From assembly GCA_963805795.1 (NCBI GenBank), contig CAWDVG010000001.1, forward strand, positions 1,302,001 through 1,366,000: 64,000 nucleotides of DNA, read 5' to 3'. Position 1 is the stretch's first letter. Every line of letters begins with the position of its first letter. The notes under the pieces are model-generated. The model was not told where the DNA came from and searched no databases. It worked only from the letters and a program-made list of their open reading frames with translations. Below, piece by piece: positions 1 through 8,546 of this stretch. The translations under genes were made by a program, and so were the position numbers. This stretch comes from CAWARU01 sp963805795 (GTDB taxonomy: Bacteria; Pseudomonadota; Gammaproteobacteria; UBA6186; Azoamicaceae).

Positions 1-1
1 A

Positions 2-550
2 ACAAAGAAACCTATTTATTTCGTAGATAGCGTTCATCCTCAGCATCAAACCCAACTAACCTATGGTTGGATTTTGAGAGGGGAACGTAAGGAAATTCCC
101 ACCACAGGTAGACAATACCGATTAAATTTTATTGGTGGCATTTGTCTTACAGGTCATCGATTTACATTTAAACAAGTAGATACGGTTGATGCAGATGCTA
201 TTGCATTATTTTTGTCTGAATTGAGGAAAATTAATCCTGGAAAACACTTTATTCATGTTATTTGGGATAGAGCAGGATATCATTGTGATAAAGAAATTCA
301 AAAATTTGCGAAAGGTTTAGCTATTAAACTTCATTATCTGCCGCCTTACTCACCGAATCTGAACCCAATAGAACGATTATGGAAAATGATGCACGAACAG
401 GTTACCTATAATAGGTATTATGCAACCTTTTCAGAATTTACTAAAGCAACGTTAAATTTCTTAAAAAATATTGGCAGAAAGAAAATAATGTTAAGAGCCA
501 GGATTACTGATAACTTTGAAGTTTTGCATTCACCTTTATTCGCGGCTTAA
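2..550 (+). CDS. IS630-family transposase, C-terminal part (runs off the left edge)
   Basis: The open frame enters the window without a start, so only the C-terminal catalytic part is present. It carries the DDE triad of IS630/Tc1-mariner-like transposases: an Asp in FVDSVHPQHQ near the edge, a second in HVIWDRAGYH, and the Glu in PPYSPNLNPIERLWK. This motif string is diagnostic of the family. An enzyme of this kind cuts and pastes its element into TA targets. IS630 members often have two overlapping frames, so the missing N-terminal helix-turn-helix part may be in another frame upstream. The stop at 550 is followed by GC-rich DNA, and I could not define the right terminal repeat. An internal TTG at 74 is not a credible start because the first catalytic Asp lies before it. 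Confidence 0.88.
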   Translation, partial: TKKPIYFVDSVHPQHQTQLTYGWILRGERKEIPTTGRQYRLNFIGGICLTGHRFTFKQVDTVDADAIALFLSELRKINPGKHFIHVIWDRAGYHCDKEIQKFAKGLAIKLHYLPPYSPNLNPIERLWKMMHEQVTYNRYYATFSEFTKATLNFLKNIGRKKIMLRARITDNFEVLHSPLFAA

Positions 551-732
551 GCCTAAGAAAACAAGCGTGCCCTACGGGTGACGCGCAGGCGGGGGCCCCG
601 GCCGCCGCGCAGCGCAGCACTGAACTATGCGACGCTGCTAACAGACTAGATAATCAAAGTATATAGAGATGGCGGCGCGAGAGAAGTGCGTAGCGAGGAC
701 GGCGGGGTGACGCAGCGGCAGGACCCGTTGGC
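551..732. other. GC-rich intergenic block with several hairpins
   Basis: This stretch stands out from the AT-rich surroundings by runs such as GGCGGGGGCCCCGGCCGCC near 584-604. Possible stems include GCGT-CCC/GGG-ACGC just after the transposase stop, GGCGG/CCGCC, and GCAGCG (609-614) with CGCTGC (633-638). I see no convincing reading frame in it. It could be the end of a mobile element, a structured RNA, or a repeat of foreign origin. Confidence 0.4.
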
Positions 733-826
733 ACTCCTTTTAAGTTGAAAGGATATGTCACATGTAGATTGCGAATGCCTACTTTCAAATTTGCCTTTGT
801 TCGCATCTTCAGGTGTAATGGGTATA
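733..826 (+). repeat. Dispersed ~95-bp repeat, copy 1
   Basis: The segment matches 11281-11377 along its length, best in the right half (AAATTTGYCTTTGTTYGCATC, then AGGTGTAATGGGTATA). The ends are loosely inverted (TATACCC/GGGTATA in copy 2), as in a small non-autonomous element or REP-like sequence. The last codons and stop of the ankyrin-like gene on the minus strand lie inside this copy. Confidence 0.7.
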
Positions 827-1993
827 TACCCTACCGCAATCAAATTTCATCTTAGAATTCATTAAATCAACTACTTTTTGATTTGGTTGAACCAGCGTTT
901 GTACATATAATGCCCCAAGTAAAACTTTAAAAGGTTCATAATTATAATCAATATTATGCTGGCTAAATAACGAACTTGGATGAAGACCCGTTATTGGCCA
1001 AGTCACTGCTATATCTGCTTTTCTTTGAATCAATAAACTTGTTAAACGAGCTCTTTCCTCTATAGAGGTTTTAGGTGGATGAAAACCATCATATTTTCTA
1101 ACTGCTGCAGCTAGTGGATTTCCTTCATATTCTGGCCTGCCATAAGGACTCATTCTCACATGACCATCCATATTAGCCCCAGCTTCAATTAGAGCAACCG
1201 CCAATTTAAAATTATTTCGAATTGCCCAAGATAAAGGAGTATCCCAAAGATCGAATACGGCATCGATATCCCCATTCTTTAGTGTTGACTTCGGCAATAA
1301 TGTTAGCATCTCGGCTGTTAATAATTCATTCATTTTTCTACCCGCCGAAGGTTGTGTAACCGCTGTGCGAGAATTCATCATCGGAGAAGCAAAAAAATAT
1401 GTATTAACTGCAGATTTAGGTTGAACTAATGGAGTAGCAATTGTATTTAAAGCAGAAGGTGTTTTTTTAACCACTGTGCCAGCAGAACCAGCTACCATTG
1501 TAGCAACGCTTACGCCTGCTGAACCAGCGACTGGAATCGCTTGTTGAAGGACAGTAACTTCTTCATTGCCTTTTTTGTTTGCTTGCTTAAGCTTGTTTTG
1601 AGCTTCAAGCGCCGCAGCTTCTTTAGCCAAGCCGTCCATTATTGCTTTAAGTAATACTGGTTCTAGATCTCCAACCACATTTGTTGGAGTTCGAGTGGAA
1701 TCATTGAGTCTGAAGGTGATGACTGAAGTATCTAATGGTTTTTCAACAATTGGGTTTGCATCATTCACTATTATTGCATTATCAATTAGCTTCTGATTAA
1801 TATCAGCGATTGGTTTAGGACGAATTTTTATTTGAGAAATATTTTCATCGAGTAATCCAAAAGAAAAACGTCTATAAATTTCTTGCTTAATTAAATCTCT
1901 TAACTGTTTAAAGTGTATTGGAAAATTGGTATTAATATCCAACATCACCATTGTACCACCGGTAACACCCACTAATGCTAATGTAATTTGCAT
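809..1993 (-). CDS. Ankyrin-like repeat protein of unknown function
   Basis: The ATG at 1993 is preferred because GGGGGAAG lies 5 bases before it; an earlier in-frame ATG at 2026 has no better site. The roughly 394-residue product begins with a compact beta-rich segment ending in VITFRL that could be a small N-terminal domain. A low-complexity Ala/Val/Thr linker follows, then a C-terminal part with ankyrin-like helices (DTPLSWAIRNNFKLAVALIE, then AGANMD). Ankyrin proteins in this group of bacteria are often secreted effectors that bind host proteins, but nothing here proves secretion. The stop codon and last residues derive from the dispersed repeat at 733-826, so the native C-terminus may have been replaced. 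Ankyrin assignment is fair, function unknown. Confidence 0.65.
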   Translation of the reverse strand: MQITLALVGVTGGTMVMLDINTNFPIHFKQLRDLIKQEIYRRFSFGLLDENISQIKIRPKPIADINQKLIDNAIIVNDANPIVEKPLDTSVITFRLNDSTRTPTNVVGDLEPVLLKAIMDGLAKEAAALEAQNKLKQANKKGNEEVTVLQQAIPVAGSAGVSVATMVAGSAGTVVKKTPSALNTIATPLVQPKSAVNTYFFASPMMNSRTAVTQPSAGRKMNELLTAEMLTLLPKSTLKNGDIDAVFDLWDTPLSWAIRNNFKLAVALIEAGANMDGHVRMSPYGRPEYEGNPLAAAVRKYDGFHPPKTSIEERARLTSLLIQRKADIAVTWPITGLHPSSLFSQHNIDYNYEPFKVLLGALYVQTLVQPNQKVVDLMNSKMKFDCGRVYTHYT

Positions 1994-2267
1994 CGTTACT
2001 TCCCCCATCATAATATTTAGAACCAAAAAAAACGATAATTTTGTGATTGGAGATAGGTTATCAGTTCATTAACTCTATGTCAACTGTTAAGAATACAAGA
2101 ACTTTAACCTATTGAATCAATGACTAAGGATGGATGCCTGGATGAAGATTTATTTGATTTGCGAAAAAAAGGTGCAAATACATATAAGCTGTAAAAGATT
2201 GAGTTTTTTAGATTGTATTAACGATTACCCAAGGCTAGTATTCTCCCTATTTATTATCTTTTATCTC

Positions 2268-3650
2268 TTATCTTCTTTGAGGTCCTAGCACAATAGCAGC
2301 ATCGGCTGGCTCGGGAGGTTCAAAGTCCCCAAAATGCTCAAAGTGTTTAATAGAATCAGCCAAGGCCCAATTGGGAGTATCGCTCACATGCTTTCTAAAG
2401 GCTGTTAGTTGGTTTTCAGCACCTTCTTGCAAGAGGCTATCAAGAAAGTGATAAAGTTTACGATTTTCATCAGAGCTAGAGGTTTTTAGTTTAGCAATAT
2501 CATCTTCATGTAGTTGGACTGCTCTACCTGCAATAATGGAGGCTTCAAGAATTCGTAATGCCGTATTTTCATTATCATGATCATTTTTACTTTTAATGCA
2601 AGGGTTTGTCATCTCCAGCGGCATAATATCTTTGTTGTTATCTAACATAGCTGTAATGAAATGATCATCCGGTGGATTTTTTAATTCTAGTTTTGGGCTA
2701 CCGGTTTCATTATCGTAACTACGAACCATGGCTTTAACTTCTGTTTCATCTTCAGCTTTCATCCAGAATTCCATAGTGCCTTGGCGATTGGGGCGAGTAA
2801 GACGAATACTAGGATCCTCATGATCTTCATACATTTTTTGAGTGACTTCACGATAAGTCTGAAAAGACATCTCAGGACCATGATATTCTAATGTTTCCGG
2901 TTCATCTGCTGCAAGCTCTTTTAAACGTTTTTTGCCTGCATCACTAGCCTCTTGATAAGTCCTCAATATGGGTTGAGCGACTCTAACATCATTTTCATTT
3001 TCGTTTTCATTTTCATCATCTACAGCTTCATCATCTGCATCTGCTGCAGGAGCTGCTTCGTCCCTGTCATCTGCTGCTGGTATAGCCTCTCTATTTCCAT
3101 CACCAACTTCTGGAGCCACCGCGGCAGCTCCTCCTGCATCTCTTCCTGGAGCGCCTCCAGCTTGTGCGCCTGCTGCAGCTACATCACCCACAGCTAGAGC
3201 TCTGGGTTGCCGTCGTCTTAATAATCTAGCTTCTCCCCCTCCTGCATGAATATTGGGATTGGGGCCAGCAGCGTCGGCGGCTGCTTTTGCAGCTGCATCA
3301 GCAGTCGTATATTTATTATCTCTATTAAGATCTATATTGGGATTGGCTAGAGCGTTAGCTACTGGTACTAGTGGTGGGAGTAAAGCAATTTTTACATTTA
3401 TTTTGCCAAGTATTATCTCACCAGCCCTACTTCTGGTTTGCTCATCAGCTGATCTAAGATCATTAAAAATATTTTCGTCAAGCTCGACTATAGGATCTTT
3501 TTCCACCCAATCTCTTCGCCTCGTTTCATATTGCTGAAATTTTGAAATAATGTCATTAGTGAATCGATTATCCTGCGCAGTATTCCTTAAGGAGTCAATA
3601 AAACTCTTTAATTGATTTTCCCCATAAATCCTGTATTGACCTAATGCCAT
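2268..3650 (-). CDS. Hypothetical Ala-rich/acidic protein, possible effector
   Basis: I do not recognise this 460-residue protein. The start is well supported (GGAG 6 bases before the ATG). Residues about 110-220 are low complexity: Ala-rich, then an arginine patch (RLLRRRQPRALAVG), then Gly/Ala and a strongly acidic run ending ENENENEND. The flanks (1-105 and 225-460) look globular, helical and charged, with no signal peptide or membrane segment. The modular layout, isolation from housekeeping operons and position beside an ankyrin gene suggest an effector-like or lineage-specific protein, but that is inference. The GAAAAT repeat coding for the ENEN run is likely to vary in length by slippage. 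Confidence 0.65.
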   Translation of the reverse strand: MALGQYRIYGENQLKSFIDSLRNTAQDNRFTNDIISKFQQYETRRRDWVEKDPIVELDENIFNDLRSADEQTRSRAGEIILGKINVKIALLPPLVPVANALANPNIDLNRDNKYTTADAAAKAAADAAGPNPNIHAGGGEARLLRRRQPRALAVGDVAAAGAQAGGAPGRDAGGAAAVAPEVGDGNREAIPAADDRDEAAPAADADDEAVDDENENENENDVRVAQPILRTYQEASDAGKKRLKELAADEPETLEYHGPEMSFQTYREVTQKMYEDHEDPSIRLTRPNRQGTMEFWMKAEDETEVKAMVRSYDNETGSPKLELKNPPDDHFITAMLDNNKDIMPLEMTNPCIKSKNDHDNENTALRILEASIIAGRAVQLHEDDIAKLKTSSSDENRKLYHFLDSLLQEGAENQLTAFRKHVSDTPNWALADSIKHFEHFGDFEPPEPADAAIVLGPQRR

Positions 3651-3823
3651 TTTATTCTCCTATTTTTTTGCTTGATAATTAAATAAACAACTAAGAAATA
3701 ATAAATAATTAGCTACATTTGATAAAATAAGACCTATTCAATCTGACTAAGAAACCTAATAATAGTTTCCTGTTTTACTTTACTTAATTTTTTCTTTACT
3801 TAACTTTTACCTTATATCAACTC

Positions 3824-6085
3824 TTACTTCACCTTACAAGCCGCCTCTAATTCCACCTTTAATTCCCCTTCCTCCACTGTCACAACAGCACGTCCACCTT
3901 CTAAAAGGCTGCCAAATAATAATTCACTGGCGAGGGGTTTTTTAAGTTTATCTTTTACTAATCTCGCCATTGGGCGTGCACCCATTTGCCTATCATAACC
4001 ATGGGAAGCAAGCCAATCGCGTGCAGCATCATCCACTTGTAAGGTGACATGTTTTTCAATTAAACGATTTTGGAGTTCTGTAATCAGTTTTTCCACAATC
4101 AAATCAATAGCATCATTTTGTAGCGGTTTAAATTGAATAATGGCATCTAAACGATTGCGAAATTCAGGTGAAAATTTACGACGAATAACTCCTAAGCCAT
4201 CTAAACTATGATCTTGTTCTGTAAAGCCAATAGAGGAACGAATCATTTCTTCTGCGCCTGCATTGGTTGTCATTACCAATATCACATGTCTAAAATCGGT
4301 TTTGCGCCCATTACTATCGGTTAGTGCACCATGATCCATCACTTGTAATAATAAATTGTAAACATCAGGGTGTGCTTTCTCGATTTCATCCAGTAATAAT
4401 ACACAGTGTGGATGCTTATTAACGGCATCGGTTAACAAACCTCCTTGATCAAAGCCCACATATCCAGGAGGCGCACCAATTAAACGCGAAACCGTATGCC
4501 CTTCCATATATTCTGACATATCAAAACGTAATAATTCGATTCCCAATAAATGAGACAGTTGCCGAGTCACTTCTGTTTTACCCACACCCGTTGGCCCGGC
4601 AAATAAAAAACAACCCACAGGCCGTTCAGGATCAGCTAAACCACTGCGACCCATTTTGATGGCGTCAGATAAAGCTTCTACGGCTTCATCTTGTCCAAAA
4701 ATCACCAATTTTAAATCACGTTCTAAATTCTTAAGCGCCGTTTTATCGGAGGCAGATACAGATTTTTCAGGTACACGGGCTATCTTTGCCACAATACGCT
4801 CTATGTCTCCTACGCCAATTAATTTTTTACGTTTATGAGCTGGAAATAAACGTTGGAAAGCCCCTGCTTCATCAACAATATCAATTGCTTTATCTGGTAA
4901 AAAGCGATCAGAAATATATCGAGCAGACATTTCAGCAGCCGCGCGCAGAGCGGCATAAGAATATCTCACTTGATGATGTTGTTCAAAACGTTCTCTTAAA
5001 CCCTTTAATATATGAATGGTTTCTTCTACCGTTGGTTCTTTAACATCGATCTTTTGAAAACGACGTGCTAAGGCTCTGTCTTTCTCAAAAATACCTCGAT
5101 ATTCATGAAAAGTGGTTGAACCAATACACTTCAATTCCCCAGAAGCCAATAAAGGCTTGATTAAATTGGAAGCATCCATCACACCACCGGAAGCGGCACC
5201 GGCACCAATAATGGTATGTATTTCATCAATAAATAATACCGCACCCTGTTCTCGTTTGAGTTGTTGTAATAATGCCTTCAAACGTTTTTCAAAATCCCCG
5301 CGGTATTTGGTACCGGCTAATAAAGAACCTAAATCTAAGGAATATATGGTACTGTTCTTGATAGCATCTGGAACATTGCCCTCTACCACTAATTTGGCGA
5401 GCCCTTCAACAATGGCTGTTTTACCAACCCCCGCCTCACCCACAAATAAAGGATTATTTTTTCTGCGACGACATAAAATTTGGACTGTTCTTTGAATTTC
5501 GTCGTCCCTACCCACCAAAGGATCAATTTTGCCAATTTTGGCTTGCTGATTTAAATTGGTCGCGTAGCTCTCTAGAGGGCTGCGCACAGGAGAATCTTGT
5601 GACATTTCTTCTTCTGGTGGAGGCGCCATTTCGGGTTCATCATGTTCTTCTAATTTATTAGTACCATGAGAAATATAGTTAACCACATCTAACCGAGAAA
5701 CATTTTCTTTCTTTAAAAAATAGACCGCCTGACTTTCTTGTTCACTAAAAATGGCGGCTAAAACATTGGCTCCCGTCACTTCATCTTTGCCGGCTGATTG
5801 TACGTGAAAAACAGCACGTTGTAGCACTCTTTGAAATCCAAGTGTTGGCTGAGTTTCTCGATGATGATCATTGGAAGGAATCAAAGGCGTGGTTTCATCT
5901 ACAAAGCTATTCAATTCTTGACGAAGTTGTTCAGTATTGGCATGGCAAGCGCGCAGTACTTCCAAACTAGACATATTATCCAATAATGCAAGCAATAAAT
6001 GCTCCACTGTCATAAATTCATGACGTTTGTCTCTTGCCGATTTAAAAGCAAGATTCAAAGTCAACTCAAGTTCCTTACTTAACAT
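3824..6085 (-). CDS. clpA: ATP-dependent Clp protease ATP-binding subunit ClpA
   Basis: This 753-residue protein matches the usual ClpA length. Order: a double Clp-N domain (about 1-143), an acidic linker, a first AAA+ module with Walker A GEAGVGKT and Walker B VLFIDEIH, then a second AAA+ module with GPTGVGKT and CVLLLDEIEKAHPDV, and a C-terminal D2-small domain. An IGF loop (SSIGFTEQ), used to dock onto ClpP, is present. ClpA unfolds substrates, notably N-degron proteins handed over by ClpS, and feeds them to ClpP in the cytosol. ClpS is encoded just upstream on the same strand (about 110 bases apart), with cspD divergent beyond it, the order seen in Pseudomonas and E. coli. Confidence 0.97.
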   Translation of the reverse strand: MLSKELELTLNLAFKSARDKRHEFMTVEHLLLALLDNMSSLEVLRACHANTEQLRQELNSFVDETTPLIPSNDHHRETQPTLGFQRVLQRAVFHVQSAGKDEVTGANVLAAIFSEQESQAVYFLKKENVSRLDVVNYISHGTNKLEEHDEPEMAPPPEEEMSQDSPVRSPLESYATNLNQQAKIGKIDPLVGRDDEIQRTVQILCRRRKNNPLFVGEAGVGKTAIVEGLAKLVVEGNVPDAIKNSTIYSLDLGSLLAGTKYRGDFEKRLKALLQQLKREQGAVLFIDEIHTIIGAGAASGGVMDASNLIKPLLASGELKCIGSTTFHEYRGIFEKDRALARRFQKIDVKEPTVEETIHILKGLRERFEQHHQVRYSYAALRAAAEMSARYISDRFLPDKAIDIVDEAGAFQRLFPAHKRKKLIGVGDIERIVAKIARVPEKSVSASDKTALKNLERDLKLVIFGQDEAVEALSDAIKMGRSGLADPERPVGCFLFAGPTGVGKTEVTRQLSHLLGIELLRFDMSEYMEGHTVSRLIGAPPGYVGFDQGGLLTDAVNKHPHCVLLLDEIEKAHPDVYNLLLQVMDHGALTDSNGRKTDFRHVILVMTTNAGAEEMIRSSIGFTEQDHSLDGLGVIRRKFSPEFRNRLDAIIQFKPLQNDAIDLIVEKLITELQNRLIEKHVTLQVDDAARDWLASHGYDRQMGARPMARLVKDKLKKPLASELLFGSLLEGGRAVVTVEEGELKVELEAACKVK

Positions 6086-6193
6086 CTAGTCATCTCCTCG
6101 CTTGGCAGATTATCTATTTCGAATCTGCTCATTTATCTATTTCCAATATCTATTTTTGAATCTTCTATCGATTTCCAATTTTTACTATCACAC

Positions 6194-6529
6194 CTAGGAT
6201 TTATTGCTTTCTTCCATTTTGCACAATAAGGGATGTTGGCTGCGTCGTGCATATTCATTTACTTGGACAACTTTTGTTTCGGCAATATCCCGAGTAAATA
6301 CGCCGCAAATACCTCGACCTTGCGAATGAACTTGCAACATAACATGAGTAGCTAGGTCACTTGACATAAAAAAGAATCGTTGTAGGACTTCCACAACAAA
6401 ATCCATGGGTGTATAATCGTCATTAATTAGGAATACGCTATACATTCTCGAAGGTTTTTGGACAACCCTCGAAGTCTCTATAACCACTTCATGTTGTGGA
6501 CCGTTTCTTTTTTTCACACTCATACTCAC
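6194..6529 (-). CDS. clpS: ClpAP adaptor protein ClpS
   Basis: The 111-residue product has the ClpS core LINDDYTPMDFVVEVLQRFF, which forms the N-degron pocket and the surface that binds the ClpA N-domain, and a downstream VHSQGRGICGVFTRDIAETK segment. The disordered basic N-terminus (MSMSVKKRNGP) matches the extension inserted into the ClpA pore in the family. It recognises proteins with bulky hydrophobic N-terminal residues and delivers them to ClpAP. It sits upstream of clpA on the same strand and diverges from cspD, with which it shares the 278-base intergenic region. Confidence 0.96.
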   Translation of the reverse strand: MSMSVKKRNGPQHEVVIETSRVVQKPSRMYSVFLINDDYTPMDFVVEVLQRFFFMSSDLATHVMLQVHSQGRGICGVFTRDIAETKVVQVNEYARRSQHPLLCKMEESNKS

Positions 6530-6670
6530 ATATTAGTCAATATCCTTGAAACTGCTCATTCCTATGTAAACATTCTCTATTATTTGGTTTAGACATGACC
6601 TATTACAAAAAAGTGCAGTTGCGGAATAAAGAAAAATAAAGAAATAATGAAAGAATTTTTATTTCAAAGC

Positions 6671-6699
6671 TTGACTAGCGTTAAAATTTCGTCACAATT
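6671..6699 (+). promoter_or_regulatory. Possible sigma-70 promoter of cspD
   Basis: TTGACT at 6671-6676 and ACAATT at 6694-6699 are 17 bases apart, about 110 bases before the cspD start. The -10 box is poor. The leader between this site and 6808 is long, as is common for cold-shock genes. TATACT at 6711-6716 is an alternative -10 element. Confidence 0.3.
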
Positions 6700-6807
6700 A
6701 TTAACGTGAATATACTAGGAACTGCCGTGATAGAGCTCAGTATAAAAACTGAAAGCTGATCCTAGTGGATGTTTTATTTAGGTACTTGTTTTTAAAGGAA
6801 TGTTTAT

Positions 6808-7041
6808 ATGGCCATAGGAACTGTAAAGTGGTTTAACAATCAAAAAGGCTTTGGCTTTATTTGCCCGGATGGTGGTGGTGAAGATATTTTTGCTCATTTC
6901 TCTTCCATTGTAATGGAGGGTTATAAAAGTTTAAAAGCTGGACAAAAGGTAAATTATGAAATAAATCATGGACCCAAAGGATTGCATGCTATGAATATTC
7001 AATCCACTAAGGATGAGAATGAAGATGAAGTAAACGACTAG
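6808..7041 (+). CDS. cspD: Cold-shock domain protein, CspD-like
   Basis: The 77-residue protein is a single cold-shock domain with the RNA-binding motifs KGFGFI (RNP1) and DIFAHF (RNP2), followed by a short acidic tail (TKDENEDEVND). These proteins bind single-stranded nucleic acid; CspD in E. coli inhibits replication in stationary phase. The assignment to CspD rather than another Csp rests on position: it diverges from clpS-clpA and is followed by convergent icd, as in Pseudomonas. The start has AAAGGAA 8 bases upstream. Function beyond nucleic-acid binding is inference. Confidence 0.9.
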   Translation: MAIGTVKWFNNQKGFGFICPDGGGEDIFAHFSSIVMEGYKSLKAGQKVNYEINHGPKGLHAMNIQSTKDENEDEVND

Positions 7042-7081
7042 GGCCTAAACCGAAATATCACAAGGTAATATCAATAGGCCC
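7041..7081. terminator. Bidirectional terminator-like hairpin between cspD and icd
   Basis: GGGCCTA at 7041 pairs with TAGGCCC ending at 7081 across a long loop, between two convergent genes. There is no strong T-run, so activity is uncertain. Confidence 0.4.
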
Positions 7082-7121
7082 GCTCGAGATTGACGATTTG
7101 ATAATTAGCTCATTTAACACT

Positions 7122-8375
7122 TCACATATGACTCACAATGGCATCGCCAAAGCCAGAAGAGCTTACTAGAGTTGCATTCTGCATAAGACGCTCAAAATCA
7201 TAAGTGACTGTTTTGGCCTTTATTGCTTTTTCAACACCCTGAATAATAAGCGTTGCTGCTTCTTTCCAACCCATATAGTTCAACATCATCTCGGCTGATA
7301 ATATTAGAGATCCCGGATTTACCCGATTCTGTCCTGCATACTTGGGGGCAGTTCCATGTGTTGCTTCGAATAGACCAATACTATCGGAAAGATTAGCTCC
7401 CGGAGCTATACCTATGCCGCCTACCTGTGCTGCTAGCGCATCGGAAATATAATCACCATTTAAATTTAAAGTTGCAATCACACTATATTCTTGCGGCCGT
7501 AGTAGTATTTGCTGTAAAAAAGCATCGGCGATCACATCTTTAATGATAATTTCTTTTCCCGTGTTGGGATGATGAAACACCTGCCAAGGCCCCCCTTGGT
7601 AAGGTTTGGCATCAAATTCTCGAGATGCAAGTTGATAACCCCAATCTTTAAATGCCCCCTCGGTAAACTTCATGATGTTGCCCTTATGCACCAAAGTAAC
7701 CGAACTTCGATGATTATCAATCGCATATTGAATGGCTTTCCGCACGAGTCGTTCTGTACCAGAACGAGAAACAGGCTTGATTCCGATACCACAATGTTCT
7801 GGAAAACGAATTTTGGTCACTTTCATATCATCTCTTAAAAACCGAATGACCTTTTTGGCCTCTTCACTCTCTGCAGGCCATTCAATACCTGCATAAATAT
7901 CTTCAGAATTTTCTCGAAAAATAACCATATCGGTATGTTCTGGATGTTTTAATGGGCTCGGTGTGCCGGAAAAGTAACGAATAGGACGTAAGCAAACATA
8001 TAAGTCTAATTCTTGACGCAAGGTAACATTAATGGAACGAATACCCCCGCCAACGGGTGTTGTTAAAGGACCTTTGATAGCCACTTTGTAAGCACGAATG
8101 GCCTCTAGTGTTTCATCGGGTAACCATTGATTTTTCCCATAGACATGACAAGCTTTTTCACCCGCATATATTTCCATCCAAGAAATGGCTTTTTTTCCTT
8201 TATACGCTTTTAGGACTGCCTCATCGACCACCTTTTTCATGACTGGCGTAATATCAATGCCAATGCCATCTCCCTCGATGTAGGGGATAATCGGGTTATC
8301 CGGAATATGTAAAGCTCCATCTGTTCTAAGGCGGATGACTTCTCCGGTATTCGGCACTTGAATTTTTTGATACAT
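7122..8375 (-). CDS. icd: NADP-dependent isocitrate dehydrogenase
   Basis: This 417-residue enzyme of the TCA cycle oxidises isocitrate to 2-oxoglutarate with NADP. The family features are clear: IPYIEGDGIGIDITP near the N-terminus, substrate-binding GGGIRSINVTLRQELDLYVC with the Ser (about residue 114) that AceK phosphorylates in enterobacteria, FRENSEDIYAGIEW, and the C-terminal ATHGTAPKYAGQ, whose Lys-Tyr pair fits NADP specificity. Length equals that of E. coli Icd (416). It converges on cspD. Whether AceK regulates it here cannot be judged from this window. Confidence 0.97.
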   Translation of the reverse strand: MYQKIQVPNTGEVIRLRTDGALHIPDNPIIPYIEGDGIGIDITPVMKKVVDEAVLKAYKGKKAISWMEIYAGEKACHVYGKNQWLPDETLEAIRAYKVAIKGPLTTPVGGGIRSINVTLRQELDLYVCLRPIRYFSGTPSPLKHPEHTDMVIFRENSEDIYAGIEWPAESEEAKKVIRFLRDDMKVTKIRFPEHCGIGIKPVSRSGTERLVRKAIQYAIDNHRSSVTLVHKGNIMKFTEGAFKDWGYQLASREFDAKPYQGGPWQVFHHPNTGKEIIIKDVIADAFLQQILLRPQEYSVIATLNLNGDYISDALAAQVGGIGIAPGANLSDSIGLFEATHGTAPKYAGQNRVNPGSLILSAEMMLNYMGWKEAATLIIQGVEKAIKAKTVTYDFERLMQNATLVSSSGFGDAIVSHM

Positions 8376-8546
8376 GCATTCCCTCGCTACTGTTTATATA
8401 AGCACTCACGTGTAAGTATAACAAACCTAACCTATCCTTTAGAATGGTCATCGTGGTATATTTGAGAGAGAGTTTATCAACCAACATTAGGATCTTACAT
8501 TATATAGGCGTTTAGCTTACAATATTGTTTGTTATGAAGTTATGAT

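Noticed and set aside
646..843. 65-codon frame on the minus strand
   Set aside because: It spans the dispersed repeat and the GC-rich block, has no ribosome-binding site, and its sequence looks like translated repeat DNA.
2952..3537. Plus-strand frames opposite the Ala-rich gene
   Set aside because: They are shadows of the low-complexity coding region on the minus strand, which has a good start.
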